Shown here: positions 1 to 11,520 of the stretch, piece by piece
Position numbering within the stretch: position 1 is the stretch's first letter
How the letters are laid out: the number at the start of each line of letters is the position of its first letter
Assembly (NCBI RefSeq): GCF_032854445.1
Contig: NC_088303.1
Span: 15,075,501-15,139,500, forward strand
Direction: 5' to 3'
Origin: Liolophura sinensis
Lineage: Eukaryota; Mollusca; Polyplacophora; Chitonida; Chitonidae
DNA length: 64,000 nucleotides
Translations under genes and position numbers: made by a program
Notes under the pieces: generated by a model
Told to the model about the DNA's origin: nothing
Databases searched by the model: none
What the model saw: only the letters and a program-made list of their open reading frames with translations

Positions 1-990
1 TCTATTTTTCCCTATCAGATACCTGTCTTTTTTAGCTCATTTACATGAAAGATTAAACAGATTGGATTTTCTTTGTACTTGTATACACACATGTAGATGT
101 ACAGCAAACCTATCAAAAGGGTTTGTATGGGACATGGAAAATATGTGTTTTAAAATTGAGCCATGAAAAGCCCTTGAAAAGCCTTTAAATCTGAAATCTT
201 TAAAGTTAATGAACCCCATGTGGTATATTCTGATGCCTGTTCCCTTGAAAACTGTATAACTAATTGTACTACAAGGCACGTTTCAGATTTTTAATTCAGG
301 ACAAATTTGCTAATGCCTATAATTTCTGTGATTTGGGAATATACTTTAATACCCTAATGGTTTTGAACCTTTTCAATCACCACTGTGAAACATGCTTTTG
401 AAATTTGCACAGTTTGGTGAAGGTTGCACCTTTGGTGACACAAATTATACAATAATAATTGTATGCATAAATTCCACTGAAAAGAGAGTTGTAGCTATAA
501 AAAAGGGTTTAAAATTTACAGTGTTCATGAAAAAAAGCAGTGTCTGCTTCTAAAACAGAATAACTGTATCAATTAAAAAGAACAGGTATATATCCGAGTC
601 ATATTTAGTCCAGCACTATTATAAACAGCACTGAGGAAAACAATGTGTTAAGTTGCTTTGTTTAAGGATGAGCTGGTGTATGAAGCAAATGAAAGAAAAG
701 CTGATGTTTGATTGGTTATTTCATATATGTGTTGTCAAAGTGTTTAGTTGATCATGACAGCAGCACTGCGGATGTAGCCACCCTGGTTAGTAATTATCCC
801 GACTTCCTTGTTTGTTCCAAAGTTACTTCCTGAAGCTGTACACTGTTTCATTTTCTAATGATATGTCCGTTTGTAGAGTATGTGTAAATACATGTAAGAC
901 ATCTTTACAGCTTACATGTTATATGGACATGTGTCTGAATAATTTTTGTAATGAAATTACACCCAATTTAATTTGGTCAACCTCTCACTA
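1..990. other. AT-rich stretch, no gene seen
   Basis: No convincing coding frame, RNA gene or repeat boundary is visible. Base composition and the low CpG level resemble intron or intergenic DNA. Confidence 0.6.
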
Positions 991-994
991 CTTG

Positions 995-1640
995 TCCAAA
1001 TGTGCCAGCCCACTGGCTTGTATGCATGGCATACACAGAATCGTTTCAAACCCGTTAGTATGCTCCTCACCCCACCCAAATGTGCCCACCCATCAGCATG
1101 CTTTTCACCCACCCAAATGGGCCCACCTATTAGTATGCTACTCACCCACCCACAGGTGCTCACCAATCAGTATGCTTCTCACCTACCCAAATGTGCCCAC
1201 ACACCAGTATGTTTCTCACCCACACTAATGTCCACTCATCAGTATGCTTCTCACCTACCCAAGTGTGCCTACCTATCAGTATGCTGCTCACCCACCCAAA
1301 TGTGCCCACCCATGAGTATGCTCCTCACCCAACCAAATGTGCCCACCCATCAGTATGCTGCTCACCCACCCAAATGTGCCCACCTATCCGTATGCTACTC
1401 ACCCACCCAAATGTGTCCACCCATTGGTATGCTTCTCACCACCCAAATGTGTCCACCTATTAGTATGATTCTCACCAACCCAAATTTGCCCAGCCATCAG
1501 TATGCTGCTCACTTACCCAAATGTGCCCACCAGTCAGTATGCTACTCACTCACTGAAATCTGCCCACCCATCAGTGTACTACTCACCCACCGAAATATGC
1601 CCACACATCCAGTATGTTACTCACTCACTGAAATGTGTCA
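995..1640 (+). repeat. Minisatellite block A, 37-bp unit
   Basis: About 17 diverged copies of a 37-bp unit built on CAGTATGCT..CTCACCCACCCAAATGTGCCCACC. The left edge is degenerate from about 995 and the array is clear from about 1049. Because 37 is not a multiple of 3 and the unit lacks stops, long frames open in all three plus-strand frames. One 229-codon frame (973-1662) has a peptide period of 37 residues, reading the same unit in three frames in turn. That is a property of the repeat, not evidence for a protein. It joins block B without a gap. Confidence 0.9.
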
Positions 1641-2716
1641 AGTCTTATACTCCTGCTCCTAAATGTTCCCACAACCAGTATGCTACACACACACTAAAAT
1701 GTACCCATAAACAGAATGCTACTTGTGCTTCTAAATGTGCCCACAAGCAGTATGCTTCTTGCGCTTTTAAACGTACCCACAAGCAGTATGCTACTCGCGC
1801 TCCTGAAGGTGCCCAGAACCAGTAATCTACTCGCTCTCCTAAATATTCCTACAATCAGTATCCTACACACCTACTAAAGTGTGCCCACAATCAGTATGCT
1901 TCTTGCGCTTGTTAATGTGCCCACAACCATTGTGGAACTCGCGCTCCTAAATGTGCCCACAATCAGCATGCTACTTGTGCTCCTAAATGTGCCCACAATC
2001 AGTATGCTTCTTGCGCTTGTTAATGTGCCCACAACCATTGAGGAACTTGCGCTCCTAAATGTGCCCACAATCAGTATGCTATTTGTGCTCCTAAATGTGC
2101 CCATAATCAGTATTCTACTCACACTCCTAAATGTGCCCACAACCAGTATGTACTTCCCTCTTAAGTCTGCCCATAATCAGTATGCTATTTGGTCTCTCAA
2201 ATGTGCTCACAAGAAGTGTGCTACTTGTATTCCTAAATTTGTCCACAATCAGTATTTTACTTGTGCTTCTTAATGTGCCCACAATGAGCATGCTACTCGT
2301 GCTCCTAAATGTGCCCACAATCAGCATGCTACTCGTGCTCCTAAATGTGCCCACAATCAGTATGCTACTTGTGCTTCTAAATGTGCCCACAATCATCATG
2401 CTACTCGTGCTACTAAATGTGCCCACAATCAGCATGCCACTCGTGCTTCTAAATGTGCCAACAATCAGTATGCTACTCGTGCTTCTAAATCTGCCCACAA
2501 TCAGCATGCTACTCGTGCTCCTAAATGTGCCCACAATCAGTATGCCACTCGTGCTTCTAAATGTGCCAACAATCAGTATGCTACTCGTGCTCCTAAATTT
2601 GCCCACAATCAGTATAGTACTCGTGCTCCTAAATGTGCCCACAATCATCATGCTACTTGTGCTTCTAAATGTGCCCACAACCAGTATGCTACTCGTGTTC
2701 CTAAATGTGGCCACCT
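1641..2716 (+). repeat. Minisatellite block B, 36-bp unit
   Basis: About 30 copies of a 36-bp unit, CAGTATGCTACTCGTGCTCC followed by TAAATGTGCCCACAAT, clearly related to block A but one base shorter and with CACCCACC replaced by CGTGCTCC. Higher-order triplets of 108 bp (3 x 36) are visible: the variant with TTGCGCTTGTTAATG occurs at 1902 and 2010, and the variant with CCACTCGTGC and GTGCCAAC occurs at 2437 and 2545. Since 36 is divisible by 3, the frames here give constant 12-residue peptide repeats on both strands (203 codons on minus, 228 on plus). I regard these as repeat artefacts. Confidence 0.92.
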
Positions 2717-5420
2717 GTCTTAAAGTCTGCAAGTTCATGATTATAAATAACTTGTTGGAAATTAATCCTGCTATATGTGGACATGTGATGCTGATATTTG
2801 TTGACAGAAAATATTAACTGACAAAGGTAAAAAACTAAGTGCGTTTTAATATTGTTCATGTCCTATAGGCTAGCATGACACTTTATATTGACTGTCCGCC
2901 TACACTGGCCTGCATGACTCTACAGCTGTGCTTGTTGTGTTGTTCAATATAGCATAATGTGTGGGAATATGACATTAGGGGGAAAACTGTTCTGTAATCA
3001 ACGATAAAGCATGTACAAACAAACGTGGGAGGAAAATCAGATAACAGATGTTAGGGCTGGGGAAGATGATGTACACATGTACATCTATTAGGAGAACTGA
3101 TCAAACAAACATCTGTTGCCTTTTGCGTTTGAATATACATCCCTCTAAACTGGCACAACGCCAACTTCACAAGAGATTTCCTTGTTTACAGTGTTTATTT
3201 ACATGTAGAATTAATGTTATTTTTATATTATGTCTGATTTTCATGAGTGTTTACACCAGACTGTAAGAGCTGTTGAACAGAATGAAGTTGAATAGGCTTA
3301 AACTGATAGTTCTTAAGAGAAGCTAGACGGAAATATTAAAATGATATGAAGGATACCCAAGGGAACAAAGCTAACACCACAGTGATAAAAGATTTATTGA
3401 CGAACAACACTATTTGACTTGTATAAGTGAAGAATCCTTGAAAACAAAATCTTCGGCAGTTTCCGTAATAATTTTCCTGATCTGATGTGGTGGTATTCCT
3501 TATGTGATGATGAGTCAGGCAGACATGACGTTGAGTAAGGCAGTTATGCAGGAATGACGTTATTGCCATTTGAATGTACGACATCATTTGTTGCTGTACA
3601 TGATGTACGTCAGCGATGGATGAAGCTAAGTGTTCTTGCATGATGTCTGACTGGGCAAAATTGGAAACGACAGAAAACTTTTGTTTCCGTATTATCCTCC
3701 GAAACTAGTGATAGCGGTTTTAATACATCGCAGTTTTTTACAATTTAGAAAAGCAATTCAGACTATCTCATTCCTTATCATTTAACCCTGTCTTTAAAAT
3801 GTACATGTCTTCACACCGTAGTAGCTCTTTAATTATTAAAAATGACATTTTTTAATAATTGGACATTGTAGCATCTTCAACAGTTTATTGTGTGTGTTGT
3901 CTCCTTAAGCTGTGATAAAATTTATATATCTATGCGTGCTAATTTTCATTTAGCAGTGTTCAAGAGCTCACTCCTGTTCCAAGAAACACTAGGCTGAATT
4001 TTAGATATTATGTGTAGGAAATCCTAATGGACTAGAGAATTCTGATCAACACTAGACACTATTTAACATGTATAACTCAGGTGTGAACATTTTTTTCAAT
4101 TTCAGCTGAATTTACCTGATTTGACATGATAATAAATATTTCTTATGTGAGTGTTAACAAGCCAGATATGCCATTACATGAGATCCTAACTATAATTTAT
4201 CACTACTTTTAAAAGGCATAAAGGGCTTTTTGGTTGATTTTTAATTTTAATAAGACAAGAAGTTTTTACCTGTTAAGTGTGGTGTGCATTTGTAGTGATA
4301 GGTTTAATACATGTAAGAATTAACTTTAGTAAATTATTGTTGTCAGAAAAATAAGGCTAATTTGGAGGTCTGACTGTTGATTGGACAGTGTTTGTTTGAC
4401 CAGTTTGTGACCAATCCCAAGATTTAATCTATACATGGGGTGCATGGTTCATTGATATGATCGAAGTTGGGAAAGTATTTAGGCAATGTGTTTGACAAAG
4501 TGTGAATGGGCTTGGTCCTACAAACATGCTGGCTGGACAATTAGTGCACCTGGTGACCTGTAATGAGTATGCATGCATGAATGGCAAAATCTAGCTCCCA
4601 TTCTTCTGTCCAGTTCACGAGAAAAGAAAAAAAAAGACAGGGTATAAAAAGAAATGGTATGAATGGACTATAGGAGAGCTGCCTTCAGGGGGTTAGGAGT
4701 GGGTGGGAGAATTCAGTGGGAGGTCCCAGATGTGGACGAGTGGGGCAGATAGTGAACAGTTACACGTATGTCACAGGTGAGACTGTGTGCATGCAGTGGG
4801 CTGTTATATGATATCATTACAATGACATTGGTGTTTTGAAGTGCATTAATTAAATTAAAGAATTCTTTCGAAATGTTTGGGCTTTAACTGAACTTGTATG
4901 ATCATTGGTCTCAAAGAAGGTTATAATTTCAAGACTTATTATTTGTCATAGCGAACCCTTCTCTCTGTAGTTAGGGCATACGTTATTATGTAGCAAGTCA
5001 CTTAGGCACTGTATATGTAAAAGGGATATTGTAGGTTTGTAATACCGTCTAGCGAACCATTACTTTAAAACCAGGATGTTTGAAATTCTTTTGGCTTAAA
5101 GGAGAATTTCTGAATAGAAATCTTCTATAACTTGTTGAAAGTGAATTACTACTGACAAAAATTATATCTTTGGGATGATAAGTAATCTATGGCCCTGTTA
5201 AAACATTGTAACCCTTCCAGAGTCAAACAACTGAGCCAAACAATCTTTGTAAAGCCCGACATTTTACATGTATCTGCATGCACTAGAGTATATAGTTTTA
5301 AGTCGAAATGGTACAAAAAATATGCTTGTATTATTCTGGATGAGCTGAATCTGCGAGTTCGCAAAAGTTTGCATAAATGGTGTAATGTAGCGTATAGACA
5401 CAAAGTATTGCAAGTATGTG
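2717..5420. other. Intron-like stretch, no gene seen
   Basis: No supportable coding sequence. The only structure noted is a short AT hairpin at about 3829-3862 (TTAATTATTAAAAA with its inverted copy). TACATGTA palindromes recur, as across the window. Confidence 0.55.
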
Positions 5421-5422
5421 TA

Positions 5423-5642
5423 CTGTAATTCTTCAACCTTTTCACATGTTTCCAAGATGTTTATTCAAGCATATTCTGAAGGCATTATTCTGTGTAGTCT
5501 GATAAAATTATACTTTTTGTGAAGCTTTGAAATTGGCAAATTCAACCAATGTAGTTTTTTCACCAAAATCAAATTAAAAGTGTGCATACATGTAAATTGC
5601 ACTGGAAGTTGCTTTTTCATATGCGAAACGGGTGAGGAATGG
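5423..5642 (+). mobile_element. MITE family 1, copy 1
   Basis: Non-autonomous DNA element of about 210-220 bp, recognised by comparison with copies at 17168, 40550 and 60278. The left end follows a TA and reads CTGTAATTCTTCAACCTTTT. The conserved interior includes GGCATTATTCTGTGT, CTGATAAAATTATAC and AATTGCACTGGAAGTTGCT. The right end should be the inverted form (AAAGGTTGAGGAATTAGGG) but here it is eroded to GGGTGAGGAATGGAG, directly before a tRNA-like SINE head. No coding capacity. Confidence 0.8.
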
Positions 5643-5645
5643 AGA

Positions 5646-5725
5646 AGACCCTGGCTCAGTGGTGATGATGATGTGCAACTCCATAGTGTTCAAGGTACAG
5701 GTTCAATTCCGGCCATGGACAAGGA
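5646..5725 (+). mobile_element. tRNA-like SINE head fragment
   Basis: An A-box-like TGGCTCAGTGG at 5652-5662 and a B-box-like GGTTCAATTCC at 5700-5710 are spaced about as in a tRNA internal polymerase III promoter. No acceptor stem pairs around them and no CCA-proximal stem is visible, so this is a SINE head or tRNA pseudogene rather than a tRNA gene. No body or tail could be matched to the other SINEs here. Confidence 0.45.
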
Positions 5726-8700
5726 TTTTCTAAATTTCATCTGCACTCATTGTTTTTTGTTACTTACAAAACTACCAATTTTCATGTGAAGAGGTGTATA
5801 AGCAAGTTGTATTTACAAAAGCAGAGCATCCTGTATCGTAAAGAAAAAAACAACAAACCATATAAATCAGAAATACCAGGTCTGTGAGGCAGATTTTTTT
5901 TTTTAATCTAGTTTAGCTTTTAAGTGCCCCTTTTGGCTTGATTCTGATCTACCTTATGTAGAGCAACTTCAGGGTTTTTGTATGAAGTTTGAAGGTTTTC
6001 ATGTGCTTCGGAAAGTGCATGTTTATACAGGTCAAACTTGGGCTGAAATACAGTATTTACCTGTCCCATGATGCTCTGCTCTGGTGGACAGTATATATGT
6101 ACTGTCTGCAGACTATTACAAGTGCAGGCAAACCAGCACAATCAGCAGTCATTGATTTATTTTCTGTTGCAGTTGTTGTTCTCCCCATGCAGTACTGTGG
6201 GAGTAGCAGCTGTGTCTAGTGAGGGTTAGGGTAGGTGGGAGGGAGGTATTATTTATACAAAGGTTAATGCCAGACACACACACACAGGCTTTAAGCTTCC
6301 CCCACTTTCCTGTCACCCCCATCAGCTAACAGAAAATATCAACAATATATATGACCTTCACCACTGTGACCATGACATCATTCACTTTGAATTGATTCGG
6401 GATGTTTTGGCCTTGTATACTGTATGACTATAAGTTAGACTAGTATCTGTTTCACATGTTCTGTTGTTATCTTGCGTGGTCATCTCAGACAGGCCTGTTC
6501 AGCATTAGTAAATACTCAGTCATGCAGTACCAGAGTCTGATGTGCCTGTAAGAGCTAAATGATTTGTAACAATTTGTCACCTTAATCAGGGTATAGCTAC
6601 ATACATGTATCTAGCATATTAATACTGGTTAAAATGTAACATTTATGCGTACATTCAACTTTACATTCTATCTTTGTGCATCAAAGAAATATACATGTAA
6701 TCCAAAGTGTAATTAGGAAACCTGTAACTGCAGTTTTATGCTTGGGGTTTGCCTCTTAAATTTCTATGAAAATTAGTTATTATAGATATGGCATTATAAA
6801 CATGTATGACATGGATTTTATTCTGAAATTTTGTCATCATCAGTTGCCAGATGCATAGATTTAATTTGTACAGACAGCAATATCCTTTCATTAACTTTTT
6901 CCTGAAATATATGATGTATATATGTGTAAAGGTGAAAGTTTCCAGCACATTTAATATGCTTGCTCAACATAATTCAGTTTTGGATCTCAGATCCTCAGCA
7001 GTAGAAGTGGCTGCATATCAACCAATTAAAGGTTATGTGTCCAATTAATGTAGATAAGCTTTCATGACAGAAAGGTCAGAATTTTGATTGTGTATTTTTG
7101 TATGCATGCACCGAAAGGGTTAAAAACTAGGATAAAAGTCTGTTCCATTTAAGCATTAGTACATGCAGGCTGTATGTATGGGAACATATGTCATATGAGG
7201 GTAGGAATTTCAGATAGATTTGGGGAGAGGATTTAAGATGTCAGAGGTTGTTGACCGTTCGGGCAAAATGAGTTTATTAATTTTAGATCAATAGATTTGT
7301 ACATGTGTTTGTAACAAAAGCTTAGAGTTGCTGTTCATTGTCATTGTGGACTGCAGTGTGACAGTTATTGCAGATTGATGAGGGTGCATCTTTGTGAAGA
7401 GCTGTCATGTACTGTATGTCTGGATGGCTGTGGGTGAGATGGATGTGGTAACAGCGTGACATCTGGATCATGGTACAGGCGATTAAGCTGTGGATCAATG
7501 GGAAGGGCGTGAATAATAATGCTAGTCTTAGCTTACCACTGACAGGATTAGTGTAATAGGCTAATCAAATTGACAGGCACAAATAGCCCTCATGACGCCT
7601 TGCAAGAGCCTTTACCCCTTAAGGTAACTGCTGGTCATTGACCTCGCTCTTGGTGTTCAGCTCATTGGGTAATTGGCTAGAAAGTTTGGACGTTGTCACG
7701 TGCATGCATGGTGATTTTTGACACGTCGGTTAGATTGAAAACTAAAGGCTTCAAGTTACAACATTACAGATGTCGACAATGAAAGGACACGCCCCAATTA
7801 TGGTTTAACTGTGAATCTGTGAGGCAGTGGAGAAATACCAATAATCTAAACCAATAAATGCTGATCAATTGAAGAGATAACGTGTTGGCTAATTAGTCAT
7901 TTAAACTGATAAACTCGGTAATCCTTTGAGCTTGGCTTTGATTGACATTTATTTACTTTGATGGAAATCACAGGAATTGTCCACTTTACCCGTTTAGCGT
8001 TGTAAATACGTAGGTCTACATTTTACAGTCAGTTTCCTCAGCTCATAAACCAGACATCCTCGTTTATCTGTATTATAAGTGGAAAATTTGTGAGAACAGC
8101 AGTAAACATCAGTCCACTAAGTAAATAAACAAATTGTATAGCCGACATGCATTTAGTTGAGCTCAGGTTTTCCTAGTCATGTAATTTTTACATGTGAGAG
8201 AATGTGTGATATAATTAATGAAAGTTTAACTTTATTGAGGAGTTGTTTTTTTTTTTAACTCCTTGTACATGAACATTTAAACCTAAAAGTTTCATGTGAT
8301 CTCTACAACATTTATTCCATTCTCACAAATTTCATTCTGTGTTGACAACATTTTGTTAAACCCTTGTAGCTTCATGTGATCCGCACAGCATTTTGTTTGA
8401 ACTTCACAACATTCCTTATCATTACACCCTACTTCCGTTGTGGCTGTTAATTTGTGTTTCAGTCAGTACTTCCTGTATCTGACAAGTGGCTATCACACCT
8501 GAATACAGCACCGCTTTGTGACATCAATTAACTAACACCTTAGCAAACCATTAGAAACACCAGGGGGAAATGCAAAATGCTGAGAAATGACTTTATGGTG
8601 ATTGAATTTGCTGTCTAAGAAGGATTGAGGGATAAAATTGGCCTTTCCCAGTATTAATTCATTTGTGTTAAATCAAGAAGGCCTGCGCAGAATCCATTTC

Positions 8701-9077
8701 TGTGGGCATGCAGGAAATGAACAGGTGATGATTATAACTATGATTCTTATACTCAACATATATAATGTCTGATTTAATCCTTGTTCATGATCGTCTTGTT
8801 AGATATTGAACATTGATTTAATATTTGTATAATTTAAACACCTGGAAACTATGTGGAACAGGAAAATGTTGTCAGATATATTATACTTAAAGGTTGTGAC
8901 AAGTAGGTGGAATTATACCTGGTTTGTGATTTACCCACCCACAATATGAAATCGTGAATATTAAAATTTAAGGTAATACATGTGCATTATTGAAATTGAT
9001 AATACAATCAATACAAAGGTTGTACATTTACAATGTTTAATTATAACCTTTTTATGATCCTCTTCAACTTTACACCA
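5726..9077. other. Intron-like stretch, no gene seen
   Basis: No coding exon I can defend. A short CA microsatellite lies at about 6274-6287. Frames of 65-76 codons at 5920-7048 have no recognisable motif and overlap one another on both strands. Confidence 0.5.
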
Positions 9078-9208
9078 GGGGCCTGTTTTATAAAGTAGTC
9101 GCACCAATACACCAAGCGCATTTACCGTGGTGACATATCTCTTGACGTATCTGTTGCCATGGAATATATGCCAGATGTAATTTGCAACTGCTTCGTAAAA
9201 CAGGCCCC
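9078..9208. mobile_element. Short foldback MITE, GGGGCCTGTTTTA ends
   Basis: 131 bp with terminal inverted repeats of about 25 bp. The left end reads GGGGCCTGTTTTATAAAGTA and the right end is the complement, TGCTTCGTAAAACAGGCCCC. The interior of about 80 bp has no open frame. Palindromic elements with GGGCCTGTTTTA-like ends are familiar from marine invertebrate genomes. No clear target-site duplication is seen, so the superfamily is not assigned. Confidence 0.75.
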
Positions 9209-10024
9209 GGCTGTTTCAGAGTAAATGGTTATATGTATATTAGAAATCACGTGTCATGTATATGAAGATATGATGGATGTTTTAGAGTGACGAATGCATC
9301 TGTGTTTATACTACAGTGACTTTTTTTTAAAGGCTGATGTTCTGTATAATTTCCTCACCAACATTCCTATGTATGCTGATTATTTTAGTTTACTTTAGTT
9401 TGTTTATTTGGAAATCCCATTTACTGGTTTGATAACAAAATGGGACCTATAATGAGTAAAACTAGATTGACTAAATGCCATAATGCTAATACGCTATTCA
9501 GCTAAATCAGTGGAACAGAAATGGTTCAAGAAAATAAATACCCTCGGTAAAATTACTTGAGGCACTGAGATGAAACAACCTGTTGAAGATTATTATTGTC
9601 ATTAATTTATTAATGGCAGATATTGTATAGCTCTCATGGCATTTGAATCTGAACTTTTCCAGCCAGAAATGCATGGTTGATCCATAAACGTGAGGTCTGT
9701 TCAGTTGGTGTGAGTTGAGACACTGTTTAGTGCTAAGCCAACCATATGAGCACCACAAGCCATTAGTGTAAGTGTTTAATAGGAGTAAATGACTTGTTTA
9801 ATGATATATTGCTGTAATACATGTAAGTGTTAGCTGCATGTAGAGCATTAACACTTTCAGTGTTCACTCTGTGATGTGATAATTAACCCCTGCTTGTCCA
9901 TGTCCCAGTCGATCTAATCATTTACAATAGCCAGCAGAAAAGCACTTGTGGATCCATTTCAGTAAATGAAGCATTTCCTGATCTTTTGTGGATTCAGAAT
10001 TTTATCCCATAAATGTTCATTTTT

Positions 10025-10187
10025 CCGGGTTATAAAAGCATGACAAATCGTTTTGATATGCACCACGTGTAATATAATTTCCGACATTTTGATTGGTCCA
10101 TGTATCTTTTCATTCATCAAATTGACCAATCAAAAGTTACAACTTGGCTGTACAGACACTTTACAGCTTTTTTCTTGTGATCTGCAG
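10025..10187 (+). promoter_or_regulatory. Possible promoter elements
   Basis: TATAAAAG at 10031-10038, CACGTG at 10064-10069, and CCAAT motifs in opposite orientations at about 10091 (GATTGG) and 10126 (CCAAT) cluster before the coding-like segment at 10188. The segment ends in a pyrimidine-rich run and CTGCAG, which would equally fit an intron 3' end. The two readings exclude each other. Confidence 0.2.
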
Positions 10188-10451
10188 ATGTCAACATGAC
10201 CGACTTTCAACCAGGTGATATCTTACAAATTGACAAAAAAAGACGCGCCAGAGTTATAAATGTGATGAGATAATCGAATCAGTGTGGAAATCCATGACAT
10301 TGATTACAACATGGAGCTGTTGCCACAAAGGCTAAGCAGTGTTAGCGATCCCATATCGGGTGGTGTCTTTCACGCGCATGTTCATGAAGCACCCAAACGA
10401 GGACGTGTTTGTGTTATTGAATTGTCATCCGAATCTTCACAAGAACACTAG
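10188..10451 (+). pseudogene. Coding-like segment split by a frameshift
   Basis: After a good splice-acceptor-like sequence (TTTTTTCTTGTGATCTGCAG, ending at 10187) one frame runs from ATG 10196 to TAA 10273 and gives 25 residues beginning MTDFQPGDIL and containing DKKRRARVINV. A second frame opens at 10269 and runs 60 codons to TAG 10451; it includes IHDIDYNMELLPQRL and PKRGRVCVIELSSESSQEH and is hydrophilic and protein-like in composition. One frame change near 10269-10273 would join the two. An AATAAA lies downstream at about 10708. No family is recognised. It could be a decayed terminal exon, a real exon whose frame I misjudge, or chance. Confidence 0.3.
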
Positions 10452-10937
10452 CTGATGCCTAAATTCCAAGTAACTGTTACAGTTTTGTAGACTGTTTCAC
10501 TTGTTCAACCTTTATTAAGTTATAAAACTGTCAGTTGTTTTTTGAAAGTTGCATGGTGTGTACTCAGCACACATGAAATTTGTCTACTTTTAGACCGTAA
10601 TTCTGTCTGTTGTAAAATGTAATATTGTTTTTATAATTATTAATCTATTGGACAATATACTTTATAAACTTTTGACGTGTCTGTGGTATAAAAAAGTTGT
10701 TATGTAAATAAATTGTCACTTACTGATGACGCTTCACTTGAACTGTATATGTGATATCACTACGTGGTTAGACATTGGCGCAGTTACAAAAAGTTTAAAT
10801 CGTAAGGATTTTTTCTGCTATAAAATTAAAATAAGGCATTCATTGTTGTAAAATATGCTTATGACAAGGTTTTCTTGAGCAATGATGAAATGCATTTATC
10901 ACAACATTGCCTTAAAGTTGGTTGGTGTGGGACATCC

Positions 10938-11193
10938 TTGGCCGAGGTTGTTTAATAGCAAGCCAGCACGGTGCAATGACCCATGAGCCTCTCACCAATG
11001 CATTCACCATAAGTTTAAGTCCAGCTCATGCTGGCTTCCTCTCCTACCATATGTGGGATGGCCTGCCAGCAACCTCCAGATGGTTGCAGATTTCTCTGGG
11101 CTTTGTCCTCTGACTGCAGTGCCAGCGGTCGTCATATAAGTGAAATATTCTTGAGTATTTTGTAAAACACCAATCAAACAAATAAATGAAATA
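10938..11193 (+). mobile_element. SINE family A, plus strand
   Basis: Diverged but nearly full-length. The tRNA-like head is degenerate (GTTTAATAGCAAGCC). The B-box-like AAGTTTAAGTCC is followed by the body CAGCTCATGCTGGCTTCCTC, and by the 3' domain with GTCATATAAGTGAAATATTC, TTGAGTATTTTGTAAAACAC and an AATAAA-rich tail. It matches the minus-strand copies at 24224 and 54460. No target-site duplication was found. Confidence 0.8.
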
Positions 11194-11279
11194 AACAACG
11201 TGGATGTTTTGTCAACAAAAGTCTGCATTTAGTATAATTCTTAATTATGAAATATAAAGTTTTGGGATCAAACCCATGT

Positions 11280-11520
11280 CGGTTCATACCAAAAACTTAC
11301 ATGTACATAATGGTACTTGTCGGGCACAGTTATACGTGACAGTATAGTATTAGTGGAAGTGGTATCATGTCTGGTGTCTTCAGCAAATACTTCAATGGCT
11401 GCCGCACTTTGATGACATGAACTCCCAATGCCAAACACAATAAATGTGCCCACACCTAGTTACTTCTTCTTGTCATATGACTGAAACTGAAAATTGTTAA
11501 ATACAATGTACAACCCAAGC
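11280..11520 (+). mobile_element. SINE family B-related copy, partial
   Basis: The 3' part matches the element at 14720: CAATGGCTGCCGCACTTTGA resembles TATGGCGGCAGCACTTTGC there, and the end has TCATATGACTGAAACTG then TTAAATACAATGTACAACCC, a diverged form of the family B 3' domain. A convincing polymerase III head was not found, so the 5' limit is approximate. Confidence 0.55.

Noticed and set aside
2127-2817. 203- and 228-codon antisense-overlapping frames
   Set aside because: Both are products of a 36-bp unit that is stop-free on both strands. Frame openness follows from unit length, not selection.
10722-10745. Hammerhead ribozyme core
   Set aside because: ACTGATGACGC resembles the CTGATGA core, but no properly placed GAAA with flanking stems was found.
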